64,000 nucleotides of DNA. Source: CADCVW01 sp964251385. GTDB taxonomy: Bacteria; Pseudomonadota; Alphaproteobacteria; Sphingomonadales; Sphingomonadaceae. The stretch lies in contig CAXUJK010000001.1 in NCBI GenBank assembly GCA_964251385.1, positions 558,001-622,000 of the forward strand. Direction: 5' to 3'. Numbering within the stretch: the stretch's first letter is position 1; each line of letters starts with the position of its first letter. Below the pieces are notes generated by a model. It searched no databases, was not told the origin of the DNA, and was given only the letters and a program-made list of their open reading frames with translations. The translations under genes and the position numbers were made by a program. Below are positions 51,630 to 61,248 of the stretch, piece after piece.

Positions 51630-52964
51630 ATGAGTTTTGCCGACCTCGGCTTATCGGACGAGCTGCTTCGCGCGGTCGGCGACAGCGGCTACGATGTGCC
51701 GACGCCGATTCAGACACAGGCCATCCCGTCTGTCCTGATGGGCCGCGACATCGTCGGCATCGCGCAGACGGGGACAGGCAAAACGGCGAGTTTCGTGCTG
51801 CCGATGATCGACATCCTGGCGCAGGGGCGTTCGCGCGCAAGGATGCCGCGATCATTGATCCTGGAGCCGACGCGTGAGCTCGCGGCGCAGGTGGCGGAGA
51901 ATTTCGACAAATACGGCAAGTACACCAAGCTCAGCATGGCGCTGCTTATCGGCGGGGTGAGCATGGGCGATCAGCTCGCGTCGCTCGAAAAGGGCGTGGA
52001 CGTGCTGATCGCGACGCCGGGCCGGCTGATGGACCTGTTCGGGCGCGGCAAGATCATGCTCAACGGGTGCAGCCTGCTCGTCATCGACGAGGCGGACCGC
52101 ATGCTCGACATGGGGTTCATCCCCGACATCGAGGAGATCTGTACGAAGTTGCCCAAGGAACGGCAGACGCTGCTCTTCTCCGCGACGATGCCGCCGCCGA
52201 TCAAGAAATTGTCCGACCGGTTCCTGTCCAACCCCAAGCAGATCGAGGTCGCGCGGCCGTCCGCCGCCAACGCACTGATCGAACAGCGGCTGGTCGAAGT
52301 GGCGTCGTCCAAGAAACGCGACGTGCTGACCAAGCTGCTGCGCGAAAGCGAAGTGCGCAACGCGATCATCTTTTCCAACCGCAAGACCACGGTGCGCGAC
52401 CTGGCGGGCAGCCTGGGCCGCGCCGGGTTCAAGGTCGGGCAGATCCACGGGGACATGGACCAGGGCGACCGGATCAAGGAGCTCGACCGGTTCAAGGCGG
52501 ACGAGATCTCGATACTCGTCGCCTCCGACGTCGCGGCGCGGGGTCTGGATATCAAAGGCGTGAGTCACGTGTTCAACTTCGACGTGCCGTGGCAGCCCGA
52601 CGACTACACGCACCGCATCGGCCGCACCGGCCGGGCGGGCGCGACGGGGATCGCGATCACGCTGGCGACGCCGGACGATGCGGAAGCGATCGCCGCGATC
52701 GAAAAGCTGATGGGCGTCAAGATCGCACGCACGGGCAAGGCGGACGCGCCGGTCGCGCCCATGGCGGAGCCCGAGGTGCGGGAAAGCCGGCCGCCACGCG
52801 AGCGGCGTCCGCGACGCGTGGAGCCGGAAGTTGCGAAGGTACCGGTCGAGGTCCGCCGCGAGCTGGTCGAGGAACCGCGCCGCACCCCCGCCCCGGCGGA
52901 CGATGTCGACGACGGGTGGAACGGGCCGGTGCCGAGCTTTCTCGAGATGACGATCCCAAGCTGA
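51630..52964 (+). CDS. DEAD-box RNA helicase
   Basis: ATP-dependent RNA helicase of 444 residues, RhlE-like. Motifs: Q motif PTPIQTQAIP, Walker A AQTGTGKTASF, PTRELAAQV, TPGRLMD, DEAD in LLVIDEADRMLDMGF, SAT in LLFSATMPPP, and HRIGRTGRAGATG. The C-terminal 70 residues are an Arg/Pro/Glu-rich disordered tail that may bind RNA or ribosomes. A REP-like hairpin follows the stop. Confidence 0.95.
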   Translation: MSFADLGLSDELLRAVGDSGYDVPTPIQTQAIPSVLMGRDIVGIAQTGTGKTASFVLPMIDILAQGRSRARMPRSLILEPTRELAAQVAENFDKYGKYTKLSMALLIGGVSMGDQLASLEKGVDVLIATPGRLMDLFGRGKIMLNGCSLLVIDEADRMLDMGFIPDIEEICTKLPKERQTLLFSATMPPPIKKLSDRFLSNPKQIEVARPSAANALIEQRLVEVASSKKRDVLTKLLRESEVRNAIIFSNRKTTVRDLAGSLGRAGFKVGQIHGDMDQGDRIKELDRFKADEISILVASDVAARGLDIKGVSHVFNFDVPWQPDDYTHRIGRTGRAGATGIAITLATPDDAEAIAAIEKLMGVKIARTGKADAPVAPMAEPEVRESRPPRERRPRRVEPEVAKVPVEVRRELVEEPRRTPAPADDVDDGWNGPVPSFLEMTIPS

Positions 52965-52971
52965 GAAAGCG

Positions 52972-52999
52972 CGTCATCCCGGCGCATGCCGGGATGACG
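52972..52999. repeat. REP-like hairpin between helicase and MFS genes
   Basis: Perfect 12-bp arms cgtcatcccggc and gccgggatgacg with loop gcat. The arm resembles the right unit of the pair at 18225-18340 (gccgggatgacg). Confidence 0.75.
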
Positions 53000-53050
53000 T
53001 GGTTTGCCTTGTATCGGCAACCATCGTCGCGACATGGCCAAGGCCAGCGT

Positions 53051-54310
53051 ATGACTTCGCCCACAACCCACCCTCGCCGTCAGGCCGCGATCGCGTTCAT
53101 TCTCGTGACGGCGGTGCTCGACGTAATGGCGCTCGGCATCGTGATCCCCGTCCTGCCGCAGCTGATCCAGGAGTTCACGGGGTCGAACGCGCGCGCCGGG
53201 CTTATCAACGGGCTGTTCGTCGCGGGATGGGCGGTGATGCAGTTCATCTTTTCGCCGCTGATCGGGTCGCTGTCCGACCGCTACGGGCGGCGGCCGATCA
53301 TCCTGATCTCGTCGGCCGGGCTGGCGCTCGACTACGTGCTCGTCGCGCTCGCGCCCAATCTGTGGTGGCTCGCCGCCGCGCGGATCATCGGAGGCATCAC
53401 GACCGCGAGCTTCTCGACGGCCAGCGCTTACCTTGCCGACGTAACGCCGCCCGAAGGCCGCGCCAAGGCTTACGGCCTGATCGGCGCGGCTTGGAGCGCG
53501 GGCTTCGTCGCGGGGCCGCTGCTGGGCGGTTTATTAGGCGAGTATTCGCCGCGTGCGCCGTTCTGGGTTGCCGCCGCGCTGTCCGGGGCGGCGTTCCTTT
53601 ACGGCCTGCTCGTGCTTCCCGAAAGCCTAGCCCCCGACAAGCGCATGCCGTTCTCCTGGAAGCGCGCCAACCCGCTCGGCTCTCTGCGCCTGCTGACCTC
53701 GCACCCGGAGCTGAAGGGCCTCGCCAGCGTCAACTTCCTGCTGTGGTTCTCGCACCACGTATTCACTGCCGTGTTCGTGCTCTACGCCGCGCACCGGTAC
53801 GGCTGGGGACCGGGCGAGGTCGGCCTTCTGCTCGCGCTGAGCGGGGGACTCGACATGATCGTGCAGGGCCTGGTCACCGGGCGCATGGTCGCGCGCTACG
53901 GCGACAGCCGGGTCATGGTCGTCGGCCTGATCGGAGGGGCCGTGGGCCTGGCCGCGATGGGTGCCGCGCCGACCGGTTGGTGGTTCGCCGCCGCGTTGCT
54001 GCCCAATGCATTGTGGGGATTGTCGATGCCGACGCTGCAATCGCTGATGACACGGCGCGTATCGGAGTCCGAGCAGGGCCAGTTGCAGGGCGCGAACTCG
54101 TCCGTGCAAAGCATCGCGGGCATCGCCTCGCCACTGTTCTTCGGCTGGGTGTACTCGATGTCGATCGACGGCACGCACGCGTCGGCGGCGGCCGGGGTCG
54201 CGTTCTACATCGCGGCGGCGGTGCTGCTTCTGTCGGCGGTCATCGGCTGGCGCGTGGGACGCGGTTCGGTTTCGGTGGCGTCCGCGGTTCCCCTGACCGC
54301 GGACGCCTGA
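53051..54310 (+). CDS. MFS transporter, TetA-like (DHA1 family)
   Basis: Twelve-helix proton antiporter of 419 residues. Motif A between helices 2 and 3 reads GSLSDRYGRRPIIL; the antiporter motif region is AAWSAGFVAGPLLGGLLGE; the N-terminal LVTAVLDVMALGIVIPVLPQ is typical of TCR/Tet exporters. The substrate cannot be inferred and no tetR-type gene is adjacent, so this is not evidence of resistance. ATG at 53051, 52 bases past the hairpin. Confidence 0.9.
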   Translation: MTSPTTHPRRQAAIAFILVTAVLDVMALGIVIPVLPQLIQEFTGSNARAGLINGLFVAGWAVMQFIFSPLIGSLSDRYGRRPIILISSAGLALDYVLVALAPNLWWLAAARIIGGITTASFSTASAYLADVTPPEGRAKAYGLIGAAWSAGFVAGPLLGGLLGEYSPRAPFWVAAALSGAAFLYGLLVLPESLAPDKRMPFSWKRANPLGSLRLLTSHPELKGLASVNFLLWFSHHVFTAVFVLYAAHRYGWGPGEVGLLLALSGGLDMIVQGLVTGRMVARYGDSRVMVVGLIGGAVGLAAMGAAPTGWWFAAALLPNALWGLSMPTLQSLMTRRVSESEQGQLQGANSSVQSIAGIASPLFFGWVYSMSIDGTHASAAAGVAFYIAAAVLLLSAVIGWRVGRGSVSVASAVPLTADA

Positions 54311-54319
54311 CCGAACAGG

Positions 54320-56848
54320 CTAAAGCCCGACCACTCCGCCGTCCTTCTTGGTGATCACCACCGTCGCCGAACGCGGGCGGTTGCCCGGCGCGGCGGCGGC
54401 CTGGTTGGCGGGCCAATTGCTCTTCAGGCTGGCGATGTTGCCGTCCTCGCCCGGGTGCTGGATGTTGACGAACAGCGTGCGGCCGTCGGGCGTCGAATCG
54501 ACCCCCGTGATCTCGCATTCGACCGGTCCGACGAGGAAGCGGCGCAGCGTCGCCTCGTTGGCGGGTGCGCCGACGACCGTCGCTTGCGCGGACGTCCGCG
54601 TCGCGTCGTTGTTGGCGATCGTCCTGGGACCGCCGTCGCCGGTGACGCCCGGCATCGCGGCCAGCATCATGCAGTTGGTCTGGTCGGTGAAGGCGCCGTC
54701 ATCGGTCTGGATCCACAGCACGGGCTTGACGTTGCCCGACGCGTTGGTGGGACGCGCGAACCACAGGCCGTCCGGGCTCGACATGTCGTTTTGCGCATTA
54801 AGGCCGGAGATGTTGACGTTGGTCGGGCCGAGGTCGGACCCCGCCGCGAAAAGGTAGATGTCCCAGCGGAACGTCGTCGCCTCCGTCGTGTCGCCCGCCT
54901 CACGCAGGCGCAGGATATGGCCGTTGGCATTGCCGACGGTGACCGACGGCGGGCTGACCGGATCCTGCGTGACGTCGCCGCCTGGCTTGGGATCGCGGTA
55001 CGCGCGCGGGTTGGCGGCGTTGGTGCTGGGATAGACGCCCGATCCCTCGGCCGTGCGCTGAATGTTGTTGGTCAGCGTCAGGTACATCTCGCCGGTGGCC
55101 GGGTTGACCGCGGTCCATTCGGGCCGGTCCATCCGCGTCGCGCCGACCGCGTCGGCGGCATGGCGTGTGTTGACGAGGACGTCGGCCTGATCGGCGAAGG
55201 AATAGCGGCTGTAGGCCGCCGTCACCGCGCCTTGTCCGAAGACGAGAGGCAGCCACTCGCCCGAGCCGTCCGCGTTGAAGCGCGCGACGTAGAGCGTGCC
55301 GCTGTCCAGATACTTGTCGCCGATCGCGAGCCGGCCCATCGACTGCGCGTCGGCCTCGACCCAGGGCGTCGACGATACGAACTTGTACGTGTACTCGCCG
55401 CGCGCGTCGTCGCCCATGTAGAAAGCCGGGCGGCGGCCGGCGACGAAGTTGCCCGGCCATGCGCCTTCATGGTTGAAGCGGCCGAGCGCGGTGCGCTTGC
55501 GGGGCGCTGCGGACGCGTCGTACGGATCGATCTCGACCACCCAGCCATATTGGTTGGGCTCGTTGCGGAAGTCGGCGGTGGCGGGCGCGGATGCGCTCGA
55601 CACGGTCGCGTTCCAGCGGCGAAAGATCGTGTTGTTCGCATCCGCTGCGACGACCTGCGCCCAGCCGTAATCGCCGTTGCCGCCGACGCCGGCGCGGGCG
55701 AGGCTGGCGACTTCCTTGGGGGTGCGAAGCGGATTGTCCTGCGCAGGCGGGCGGCGGAAGTAGCCTGCCCAGTTCTCCTCGCAGGTGAGGTTGGTGCCCC
55801 ATGGCGTGTAGCCGTTGGCGCAATTGTTGATCGTGCCGCGGCCTTGCGTGCCGTCAGGCGAAAAGGCGGTGCGGACGAGCGCGCTGCCGCGGACGGGGCC
55901 GCTGATCGCCATCGGGGTAAGCGGCGTGATGCGCCGGTTGAGCGCGCCCGCCTGGACGTAGCTCCACGCGCCCGCGTCGCCATCGCGCGTGACCTTGACG
56001 ATGCTGACGCCGTGCGCTTCCATTTCCTTGAACGCTTCGGCTTCGGGACGCGTGCCGTTCGGGCCGCCCGTGGTCGGGCCATTGGGGTGGAGATAGACCT
56101 GCGTGATGTTCTCGTGGTTCATGACGAGCAGCCCGCGCCGGCTGTTGTTGTCGTCGCGGCCGTTCCCCGTCGCGGCGAGGCCGTAGTAGTGAAGCGCGTT
56201 GTTGTGATCGCCCGCGCGGGCTGCGAAGCTCGTGTCGGTGCCGTTGTTGGCGTAGGCGGAGGTCGCGGCGTTGAGCGGGTCGCCCAAGCGGTAGAGCACC
56301 GTAACCGTGTAGCCGGGCGGGACGGTGACGGTGTCGGCGCGGTTCTTGGCGACGGCGGCGAAGTCGAGCTTGGCGGGATCGACGACGACGGAGGCTTCGC
56401 TGAAGATGTCGCGGCCCGTCGCGTCGGTGCCCGTGAAGCGGAACACGGCGGTCGAGGTCGCGGCGACCGAAGGCGCGATGAAGGTGGCGTTGGCGGTGTT
56501 CGCGCCGGCCAGGGTGACGGGAGGCCCGGGGATTTGCGTGATGCGCGGGTTGGTGACGGTGCCGCTCATGACCGTGCCGCCGAGCGTCACGACCTTGCCG
56601 CCGCTCGTCTGTCCGGACGCGCCGAACCCGACGGTGGTGGGCGGGGTCGACGCGGCGGGCGTTCCGCCGTCGTCATCGCCGCAACCGGCCAGCGTGGCCG
56701 ACAAGGCCGCGGCCGAGATGGCGCCGACGCCGCCGAACAAGGTCTGGCGACGCGAGTAGCGCTGCTCGACGAGGCTCTGCAGATCGAGGTTGTGCGAACG
56801 GTTCGTATCGACGTCCCCGTCGCTGTAACCAATTGAGATAGCGTCCAT
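54320..56848 (-). CDS. PhoX family phosphatase, Tat-exported
   Basis: An 842-residue protein of the PhoX/DUF839 family, calcium- and iron-dependent alkaline phosphatases that release phosphate from organic esters. The N-terminus has a Tat motif (SRRQTLFGG) followed by GVGAISAAALSATLAGCG, possibly a lipoprotein box. Core family segments include GLLVMNHENITQVYLHPNGP, TNLTCEENWAGYFRRPP, PNQYGWVVEIDPYDASAAPR and MDRPEWTAVNPATGEMYLTL. About 90 residues after the signal (residues 65-155) are an extra Thr/Ala-rich domain. No Pho box is visible upstream. Confidence 0.88.
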   Translation of the reverse strand: MDAISIGYSDGDVDTNRSHNLDLQSLVEQRYSRRQTLFGGVGAISAAALSATLAGCGDDDGGTPAASTPPTTVGFGASGQTSGGKVVTLGGTVMSGTVTNPRITQIPGPPVTLAGANTANATFIAPSVAATSTAVFRFTGTDATGRDIFSEASVVVDPAKLDFAAVAKNRADTVTVPPGYTVTVLYRLGDPLNAATSAYANNGTDTSFAARAGDHNNALHYYGLAATGNGRDDNNSRRGLLVMNHENITQVYLHPNGPTTGGPNGTRPEAEAFKEMEAHGVSIVKVTRDGDAGAWSYVQAGALNRRITPLTPMAISGPVRGSALVRTAFSPDGTQGRGTINNCANGYTPWGTNLTCEENWAGYFRRPPAQDNPLRTPKEVASLARAGVGGNGDYGWAQVVAADANNTIFRRWNATVSSASAPATADFRNEPNQYGWVVEIDPYDASAAPRKRTALGRFNHEGAWPGNFVAGRRPAFYMGDDARGEYTYKFVSSTPWVEADAQSMGRLAIGDKYLDSGTLYVARFNADGSGEWLPLVFGQGAVTAAYSRYSFADQADVLVNTRHAADAVGATRMDRPEWTAVNPATGEMYLTLTNNIQRTAEGSGVYPSTNAANPRAYRDPKPGGDVTQDPVSPPSVTVGNANGHILRLREAGDTTEATTFRWDIYLFAAGSDLGPTNVNISGLNAQNDMSSPDGLWFARPTNASGNVKPVLWIQTDDGAFTDQTNCMMLAAMPGVTGDGGPRTIANNDATRTSAQATVVGAPANEATLRRFLVGPVECEITGVDSTPDGRTLFVNIQHPGEDGNIASLKSNWPANQAAAAPGNRPRSATVVITKKDGGVVGL

Positions 56849-56960
56849 GTGCCCGGGCTCACTGCGGCGCCTGGTCGCGCGCCTTGCCGATGGGCGTGGC
56901 AGGTGGTTGTGGCGGCGGTTCGACTCTTCGGCGACCGGACGATGTCGGCCGCGTGTCCGG

Positions 56961-58088
56961 TCAAAGACGCAGGTATCGGGCGCGAAACGCGTCGGCGAAG
57001 CGCGTCAGCGTACCCGTAGCGATCGCGCTTCGAAGGTCGGCCATCAACGCCTGGTAGAAACAGACGTTATGTTCGGTCATCAGCATCGCGCCGAGCATCT
57101 CGTTCGCGCGGACGAGGTGGTGGAGGTAGGCGCGCTCCCAAGTCGCGCACACGGGGCATGCGCATGACGGATCGAGCGGATCCCGGTCCTCTGCGAAGCG
57201 CGCGTTGACGATGTTGAGGGGGCCATCGGCGGTGAACGCCTGGCCTGTGCGCCCGGACCGGGTGGGGAGCACGCAGTCGAACATGTCTATCCCGCGTTCG
57301 ACCGCGCCGACGATGTCGTCAGGCTTGCCAACCCCCATCAGATAACGCGGGCGCGACGGGTCGAGCTGGCCGGGGGCGTAGTCGAGGACGTCGAACATCG
57401 CCGCCTGGCCCTCGCCGACGGCTAGGCCGCCGACCGCGTAACCGTCGAAGCCGATGGCGAGCAACGCGTCGGCGGAGCGTTGCCGCAGATCGTGGTCGAG
57501 CGCGCCCTGCTGGATGCCGAACTGCGCCGCGACCTCTGCGTGCGCGCCGCCGCCCAGGAACGCGTCGCGCGAGCGGCGTGCCCAGCGCATCGAGCGCTCC
57601 ATCGCGGCCTCGCGGACCGGGCGATCTGCGGTCGTGGGCACGAGCTCGTCGAACGCCATGACGATGTCCGACCCGAGCAGGCGCTGCACTTCGGTCGAGC
57701 GTTCGGGCGTCAGCATGTGGCGCGACCCGTCGAGGTGGCTCTTGAACGCCACCCCCTCCTCGCTCGCGTGCGACAGGTCGCCGAGCGACATGACCTGGTA
57801 CCCGCCGCTGTCGGTCAGGATGGGGCGGTCCCATCCCATGAAGCCGTGCAGGCCACCGAGTCGCGCCACGCGTTCGGCACCGGGGCGCAGCATGAGGTGG
57901 TAGGTATTGCCGAGGATGACGTCGGCCCCCGCCGCGCGCACATCGAGCGGCTTCATTGCCTTGACGGTGGCGGCGGTGCCGACGGGCATGAAGGCGGGCG
58001 TGCGGATGTCTCCGCGGTGCATGGCGATGGTGCCGGTGCGGGCCGCACCGTCGGTGGCGGAGATGGAGAACGCGAAGCGGGCGGTCAT
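56961..58088 (-). CDS. tgt: tRNA-guanine transglycosylase
   Basis: Exchanges guanine 34 for preQ1 in tRNAs with GUN anticodons. 375 residues with the catalytic Asp in ILTDSGGYQVMSLG, the second Asp in GIDMFDCVLPTRSGRTGQAF, and the zinc site CACPVCATWERAYLHHL (three Cys, one His). ATG at 58088 overlaps the queA stop (ATGA). The longer frame to 58436 is antisense-like noise within queA. Confidence 0.97.
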   Translation of the reverse strand: MTARFAFSISATDGAARTGTIAMHRGDIRTPAFMPVGTAATVKAMKPLDVRAAGADVILGNTYHLMLRPGAERVARLGGLHGFMGWDRPILTDSGGYQVMSLGDLSHASEEGVAFKSHLDGSRHMLTPERSTEVQRLLGSDIVMAFDELVPTTADRPVREAAMERSMRWARRSRDAFLGGGAHAEVAAQFGIQQGALDHDLRQRSADALLAIGFDGYAVGGLAVGEGQAAMFDVLDYAPGQLDPSRPRYLMGVGKPDDIVGAVERGIDMFDCVLPTRSGRTGQAFTADGPLNIVNARFAEDRDPLDPSCACPVCATWERAYLHHLVRANEMLGAMLMTEHNVCFYQALMADLRSAIATGTLTRFADAFRARYLRL

Positions 58089-59113
58089 GCGGGCAGCAGC
58101 AGGCTGGCGTCGCCGTAGCTGTAGAAGCGGTAGCCGTTCGTGATCGCATGTTTGTAGGCGGCGAGCATGCGCTCCCGACCCATGAGCGCGGAGACGAGCA
58201 TGAAGAGCGTCGAGCGTGGAAGATGAAAATTGGTGAGGAGACCGTCGACCGCGCGAAACGCGTAGCCTGGGGTGATGAAGATCGCGGTGTCGCCTTCGAA
58301 CGGGTGGACGAGCCCGTCCGCATCGGCGGCACTTTCGAGCAGGCGCAGGCTGGTCGTGCCGACCGCGACGACGCGTCCACCGCTTGCGCGCGTCGCGTTG
58401 ATGCGGTCGGCGGTTGCTGCGTCGATGCGACCCCATTCGGCGTGCATGACGTGGTCGTCGCTGTCGTCCGCCTTCATCGGCAGGAACGTTCCCGCACCAA
58501 CGTGCAGCGTCAGCGTGACGTGATCGATGCCATTGTCCGCCAGCGCCGACATCAGCGCCGGGGTGAAATGCAGCGCGGCGGTGGGTGCGGCGACAGCGCC
58601 GGGTTCGGCGGCGAACATCGTCTGGTAGTCGTCCGCATCACGTTCGTCGGTCGGCCGCTTGCCCGCGATATAAGGCGGTAACGGCATGCAGCCCGCACGG
58701 GCGAGCAGCGTTTCGACGGGCTCGTCACCCGCGAAGGTCAGCATGAAACTCCCGTCGTCACCGCGCGCGCTGGCGAACGCGTGGACGTCGCGGCCGAAGT
58801 CGATCGCGTCGCCTTCGTGCAATCGCTTGGCGTTGCGGACGAACGCGCGCCACTTCCGCGAGCCTTCGCGCTTGTGCAGCGTGGCACCGATCTTCGCGTC
58901 ACCCCGGAAGCCTTCGAGCTGCGCGGGTATGACCCGCGTGTCGTTGAACACGAGCAGGTCGCCGGCGCGCAGCAACGACGGCAGGTCCGCCATCGTCCGA
59001 TCGCTTAGCCGCGACGCGCCGACATCCAGCAACCTGGCAGCATCGCGCGGGACCGCGGGTCTCAGCGCTATTCTGTCCGAGGGTAGCGAGAAATCGAACA
59101 GATCGACCCGCAT
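58085..59113 (-). CDS. queA: S-adenosylmethionine:tRNA ribosyltransferase-isomerase
   Basis: Transfers and isomerises the ribosyl group of SAM onto preQ1-tRNA to make epoxyqueuosine, the step after Tgt. 342 residues: MRVDLFDFSLPSDRIALRPA, DLLVFNDTRVIPAQLEG, MPLPPYIAGKRPTDERDADD, TAALHFTPALMSAL, HVGAGTFLPMK and TNFHLPRSTLFMLVSALMG are canonical. Start overlaps the preceding PPIase stop by one base (TGATG). Confidence 0.97.
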   Translation of the reverse strand: MRVDLFDFSLPSDRIALRPAVPRDAARLLDVGASRLSDRTMADLPSLLRAGDLLVFNDTRVIPAQLEGFRGDAKIGATLHKREGSRKWRAFVRNAKRLHEGDAIDFGRDVHAFASARGDDGSFMLTFAGDEPVETLLARAGCMPLPPYIAGKRPTDERDADDYQTMFAAEPGAVAAPTAALHFTPALMSALADNGIDHVTLTLHVGAGTFLPMKADDSDDHVMHAEWGRIDAATADRINATRASGGRVVAVGTTSLRLLESAADADGLVHPFEGDTAIFITPGYAFRAVDGLLTNFHLPRSTLFMLVSALMGRERMLAAYKHAITNGYRFYSYGDASLLLPA

Positions 59114-59799
59114 CAGTTCTTGGGCGCGGGCTTCGGCTTGATCACGGCGGCGCGCGGCGCGGGAACGGGAGGCTGGGCGGGAATGGGTACCGCGACGACG
59201 GGGGCCGCGGGGAGCGCCGATACGGGTAGGCCGACATCGCTCGCGATCGACGCCTTGACGATGCGCGACGGCGTTCCGGTCACCGCGCCGTTGTCGCCCT
59301 CGCCGCGCGTGATCGCGTCGACATACTGCATGCCGCCCACGACGCGGCCGAACGCGGTGTACTTGCCGTCGAGCGACATGCGCGGCGCGAACATGATGAA
59401 GAATTGGCTGTTGGCGCTGTCCGGGCTTGCCGAACGCGCCATGGACAGCGTGCCGCGAAGGTGCGGCATGCCGTTGAATTCGGCCTTGATGTCGGGAAGG
59501 TCGGACCCGCCCTCCCCCGTACCCTTGGGATCGCCGCCCTGTGCCATGAAGCCTTCGATGACGCGGTGGAACGTCAGGCCGTCGTAGAAACCGCGGCGCA
59601 CGAGCGTCTTGATGCGTTCGACATGGCCGGGCGCGATGTCGGGGCGCAGCTGGATCGCGACCTTTCCGCCTGTCGACAGATCGAGATACAAGGTGTTTTC
59701 GGGCGTCAATGGCGGAGCAGGCGGCGGCGGCGCGGGGACCTGGGCCCAGGCGAAGCCGCCGATGAGCAGCGCGACAATGAAAACCAGTATCTTATGCAT
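59113..59799 (-). CDS. Secreted cyclophilin-type peptidyl-prolyl isomerase
   Basis: Cyclophilin of 228 residues with a signal peptide (MHKILVFIVALLIGGFAWA), so periplasmic. Active-site segments: FYDGLTFHRVIEGFMAQGGD (catalytic Arg, Phe), GTLSMARSASPDSANSQFFI (Met, Gln) and TAFGRVVGGMQYVDAI. Pro-rich stretches flank the domain at both ends (PAPPPPAPPL and a C-terminal PAQPPVPAPRAAVIKPKPAP). Lies between coaD and queA in the operon. Confidence 0.93.
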   Translation of the reverse strand: MHKILVFIVALLIGGFAWAQVPAPPPPAPPLTPENTLYLDLSTGGKVAIQLRPDIAPGHVERIKTLVRRGFYDGLTFHRVIEGFMAQGGDPKGTGEGGSDLPDIKAEFNGMPHLRGTLSMARSASPDSANSQFFIMFAPRMSLDGKYTAFGRVVGGMQYVDAITRGEGDNGAVTGTPSRIVKASIASDVGLPVSALPAAPVVAVPIPAQPPVPAPRAAVIKPKPAPKN

Positions 59800-59816
59800 T
59801 CTACCCTCGTTACCCG

Positions 59817-60323
59817 TTATGTTCCGCGCAGGCCTAGCTCAGCGACCCGCTCGCGAAGCTGAACCGCCACCGCCGGCGTCACGAATTTTTCGACCTCGCC
59901 GCCGTAGAGCGCGATTTCCTTGACCAGGCGCGAGGCGATCGGCTGCAGCGCAACATCCGCCATGAGGAAGACCGTCTCCACGCCTTCGTTGAGCAGGTGG
60001 TTCATCCCCGCCATCTGATACTCGTATTCGAAGTCGGCGACCGCGCGCAGCCCGCGCAGGATCAGCGTCGCGTTCTGGCGCGTGGCGAAATCCATGAGGA
60101 GGGAGTCGAACGCGACAACCTCGATCGTGCCTTCGACCTCCGCGACTTCGCGGCGCACGGTGGCGAGGCGTTCGTCCGTGCTGAACATGGGCGACTTCGA
60201 CGGGTTGGTCGTGACGCCGATGACCAGCCTGTCCACCAGCCGCGTGCCGCGCCGGATGATGTCCATGTGGCCGAGCGTGACGGGATCGAACGTGCCGGGG
60301 TAGACGCCGATGCGGAGGGTCAT
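59817..60323 (-). CDS. coaD: Phosphopantetheine adenylyltransferase
   Basis: Fourth step of coenzyme A synthesis: 4'-phosphopantetheine plus ATP to dephospho-CoA. 168 residues with GVYPGTFDPVTLGHMDII (nucleotide-binding T/HxGH), ILRGLRAVADFEYEYQMAGM and the regulatory SSR-like QPIASRLVKEIALYGG. Canonical length; 10 bases from ispA and 17 from the PPIase gene. Confidence 0.97.
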   Translation of the reverse strand: MTLRIGVYPGTFDPVTLGHMDIIRRGTRLVDRLVIGVTTNPSKSPMFSTDERLATVRREVAEVEGTIEVVAFDSLLMDFATRQNATLILRGLRAVADFEYEYQMAGMNHLLNEGVETVFLMADVALQPIASRLVKEIALYGGEVEKFVTPAVAVQLRERVAELGLRGT

Positions 60324-60333
60324 CGGAGCACCC

Positions 60334-61248
60334 TCAATGGTCGCGCTCGACCGCGAACCTTGCGATTGCGCGCAACAGGTCCGCCTCGCTGCCGAACGCG
60401 TGCAGATGCGCGATCGCCTGATCGATCAGCATCGCCGCCTGCTGCTCCGCGCGGTCGCGGCCGAGCAGGGACACGAACGTCACCTTGCCCGCCGCGTCGT
60501 CCTTGCCGAGCTTTTTTCCGGTCCGCGCCTCGTCCCCGCCGACATCCAGCAGATCGTCCGCGATCTGGAAGGCCAGGCCGACGTCGCGCGCGTAGCCGCG
60601 CAGGCCCGTACGGCCTTCGTGGCTGACGCGGCCCATGATCGCGCCCGCCTCCAGGCAGAAGGCGATCAGCGCCCCCGTCTTCAACTGCTGCAATCGCGTC
60701 ACGCCGTTGAGGTCGAGCGTTTCCGTGCCCGCGACCAGATCCATCATCTGGCCGCCCGCCATCCCGGACGGTCCGGACGCCCTGGCAAGCGCGCCGATCA
60801 GTTCGGCGCGGACGAACGGGTCCTCGTTGGTCGCCTCGTCCGACAGAATTTCAAAGGCAAGCGCGTGCAGGCAGTCGCCCGCGAGTACCGCGGTGGCCTC
60901 GTCGAAGGCGATGTGCACGGTCGGCTTGCCGCGGCGCAAGTCGTCGTCGTCCATGCACGGCATGTCGTCGTGGATCAGCGAGTAGACGTGGATGCATTCC
61001 ACGGCGAGCCCGACGCGCAGCGCCCGCTCGCGCGCGACGTTGAACAGCGCGCAGGCGGCGGACACGAGCAGCGGGCGCATGCGCTTGCCGCCGCCGATCG
61101 CGGCGTGGCGCATCGCCAGATACAGGCGGCGGCGGGCGTCGTCAGGCACGGGAAGCAGCGCGTCGAACAGGCGGTCGATGTCCTGGCCGATCCATTCGAG
61201 CGACGGACCGAGGCTGATCGCGCCGCGCTCCAAGGCGTCAGGCCTCAT
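60334..61248 (-). CDS. ispA: Farnesyl diphosphate synthase (IspA-type polyprenyl synthetase)
   Basis: Condenses IPP with DMAPP and GPP to give FPP for quinones, bactoprenol and carotenoids. 304 residues. First Asp-rich motif YSLIHDDMPCMDDDDLRRGK, second FQIADDLLDVGGDE, substrate Lys/Arg in GGKRMRPLL. Residues before the first motif (VECIHVYS) fit short-chain products. Overlaps the xseB 3' end by 11 bases, as in many proteobacteria. Confidence 0.95.
   Translation of the reverse strand: MRPDALERGAISLGPSLEWIGQDIDRLFDALLPVPDDARRRLYLAMRHAAIGGGKRMRPLLVSAACALFNVARERALRVGLAVECIHVYSLIHDDMPCMDDDDLRRGKPTVHIAFDEATAVLAGDCLHALAFEILSDEATNEDPFVRAELIGALARASGPSGMAGGQMMDLVAGTETLDLNGVTRLQQLKTGALIAFCLEAGAIMGRVSHEGRTGLRGYARDVGLAFQIADDLLDVGGDEARTGKKLGKDDAAGKVTFVSLLGRDRAEQQAAMLIDQAIAHLHAFGSEADLLRAIARFAVERDH

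Noticed and set aside
53051..54310. Tetracycline-resistance gene
   Set aside because: Only general TCR/Tet subfamily features; no tetR neighbour and ordinary chromosomal context.
54455..56836. 793-codon plus-strand frame opposite phoX
   Set aside because: Antisense shadow with Arg/Val/Gly-rich low-information sequence; PhoX motifs are all on the minus strand.
56849..56960. Pho box upstream of phoX
   Set aside because: No CTGTCAT-type repeats found in the 112-base gap.
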